DNA of 64,000 nt. It comes from Paraburkholderia aromaticivorans (lineage in GTDB: Bacteria; Pseudomonadota; Gammaproteobacteria; Burkholderiales; Burkholderiaceae). The DNA lies in the NCBI RefSeq assembly GCF_012689525.1, contig NZ_CP051514.1:1-64000 (forward strand), given 5' to 3'. Shown here one piece after another: positions 63,817 through 64,000 of this stretch. The notes beneath the pieces are model-generated. The model searched no databases. It had not been told where the DNA came from and saw nothing but the letters and a program-made list of their open reading frames with translations. The translations under genes were made by a program, and so were the position numbers. Position 1 is the stretch's first letter. The number at the start of each line of letters is the position of its first letter.

Positions 63817-64000
63817 GACTGGCTGCTCCATATTGTCCGGGCATGTCGCGGATGTTGAAAACGCGGAGCAATCTGGCGCATGCAGAATCTGCCAGGTCTG
63901 GGCCCAAGCTGGCCCGTGCGCATCGACGCATTACTGCTGACGCGTCGGCATCTGCCGTTTCACAAGAGGTTGACTACTTTCGGGCATCCAGCGGCATGAC
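63817..64000. other. Window end, no gene seen
   Basis: 184 bases with no start signal or domain I can support; no clear terminator hairpin after purU. Confidence 0.4.

Overview
The window is high-GC chromosomal DNA of a Burkholderiaceae bacterium, most likely Paraburkholderia or a close relative (Burkholderia, Caballeronia). The 16S rRNA reads as that group, the 16S-23S spacer carries tRNA-Ile and tRNA-Ala, and several protein types (DUF4148 secreted protein, single-gene porin, sarcosine oxidase operon with a GlxA-type regulator) are typical of it. Genus assignment is from recognition, not from an alignment.

Region 1 (1-8.1 kb): the end of a flavin reductase gene, a small unknown gene, then a tight operon encoding a homodimeric pyruvate dehydrogenase-type E1, a one-lipoyl-domain E2, a VOC/extradiol-dioxygenase-like protein, a fumarylacetoacetate hydrolase-family protein and an NTF2-like protein, followed by a terminator-like hairpin and an outer-membrane protein of the phenol meta-pathway family. 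This looks like a catabolic unit with its own 2-oxoacid dehydrogenase parts. Region 2 (8.2-14.4 kb): an IS6-family element, a MerR/TPR gene and ku, the 3' stub of ligD cut off by a TnpB-only IS200/IS605-type element, a cupin gene and a frameshifted porin. Region 3 (14.5-31.3 kb): a LysR regulator divergent from a meta-cleavage pathway cluster: extradiol dioxygenase (mhpB), HpaB-type monooxygenase, hydrolase, flavin reductase, mhpD, mhpF, mhpE, an MFS transporter, a flavoprotein hydroxylase and a second (MhpC-type) hydrolase. Together they can hydroxylate an aromatic, open the ring, release the side chain and convert the rest to pyruvate and acetyl-CoA. An IS630 element sits between the ribosome-binding site and start codon of the flavin reductase. 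A frameshifted substrate-binding protein and a panE-like gene split by an IS5-family element close the region.

Region 4 (31.3-37.0 kb): a complete rrn operon (16S, tRNA-Ile, tRNA-Ala, 23S, 5S) with a promoter, two boxA-like sites and a terminator. Region 5 (37-51 kb): a decayed, IS-rich stretch. It holds remnants (DUF1488-like, CBS domain), a small DUF4148 gene, an exported six-repeat propeller-like protein, a large exported TPR protein (14 repeats of 46 residues) split by an IS3 element that is itself split by a second IS3-family element, the TPR protein's small membrane partner, and an integrase truncated by a complete IS200/IS605 element.

Region 6 (51.2-64 kb): a glutaredoxin-like gene, then a coherent creatine/sarcosine catabolic cluster: GlxA-family regulator, creatinase, glyA, sdaA, soxBDAG, folB-like and purU. 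Creatine is split to sarcosine and urea, sarcosine is oxidised with transfer of its methyl carbon to tetrahydrofolate, glycine plus the C1 unit becomes serine, serine is deaminated to pyruvate, and PurU recycles the folate. Across the window the recurring theme is intact catabolic operons interleaved with seven IS insertions, several of which have exactly definable ends and have split host genes.
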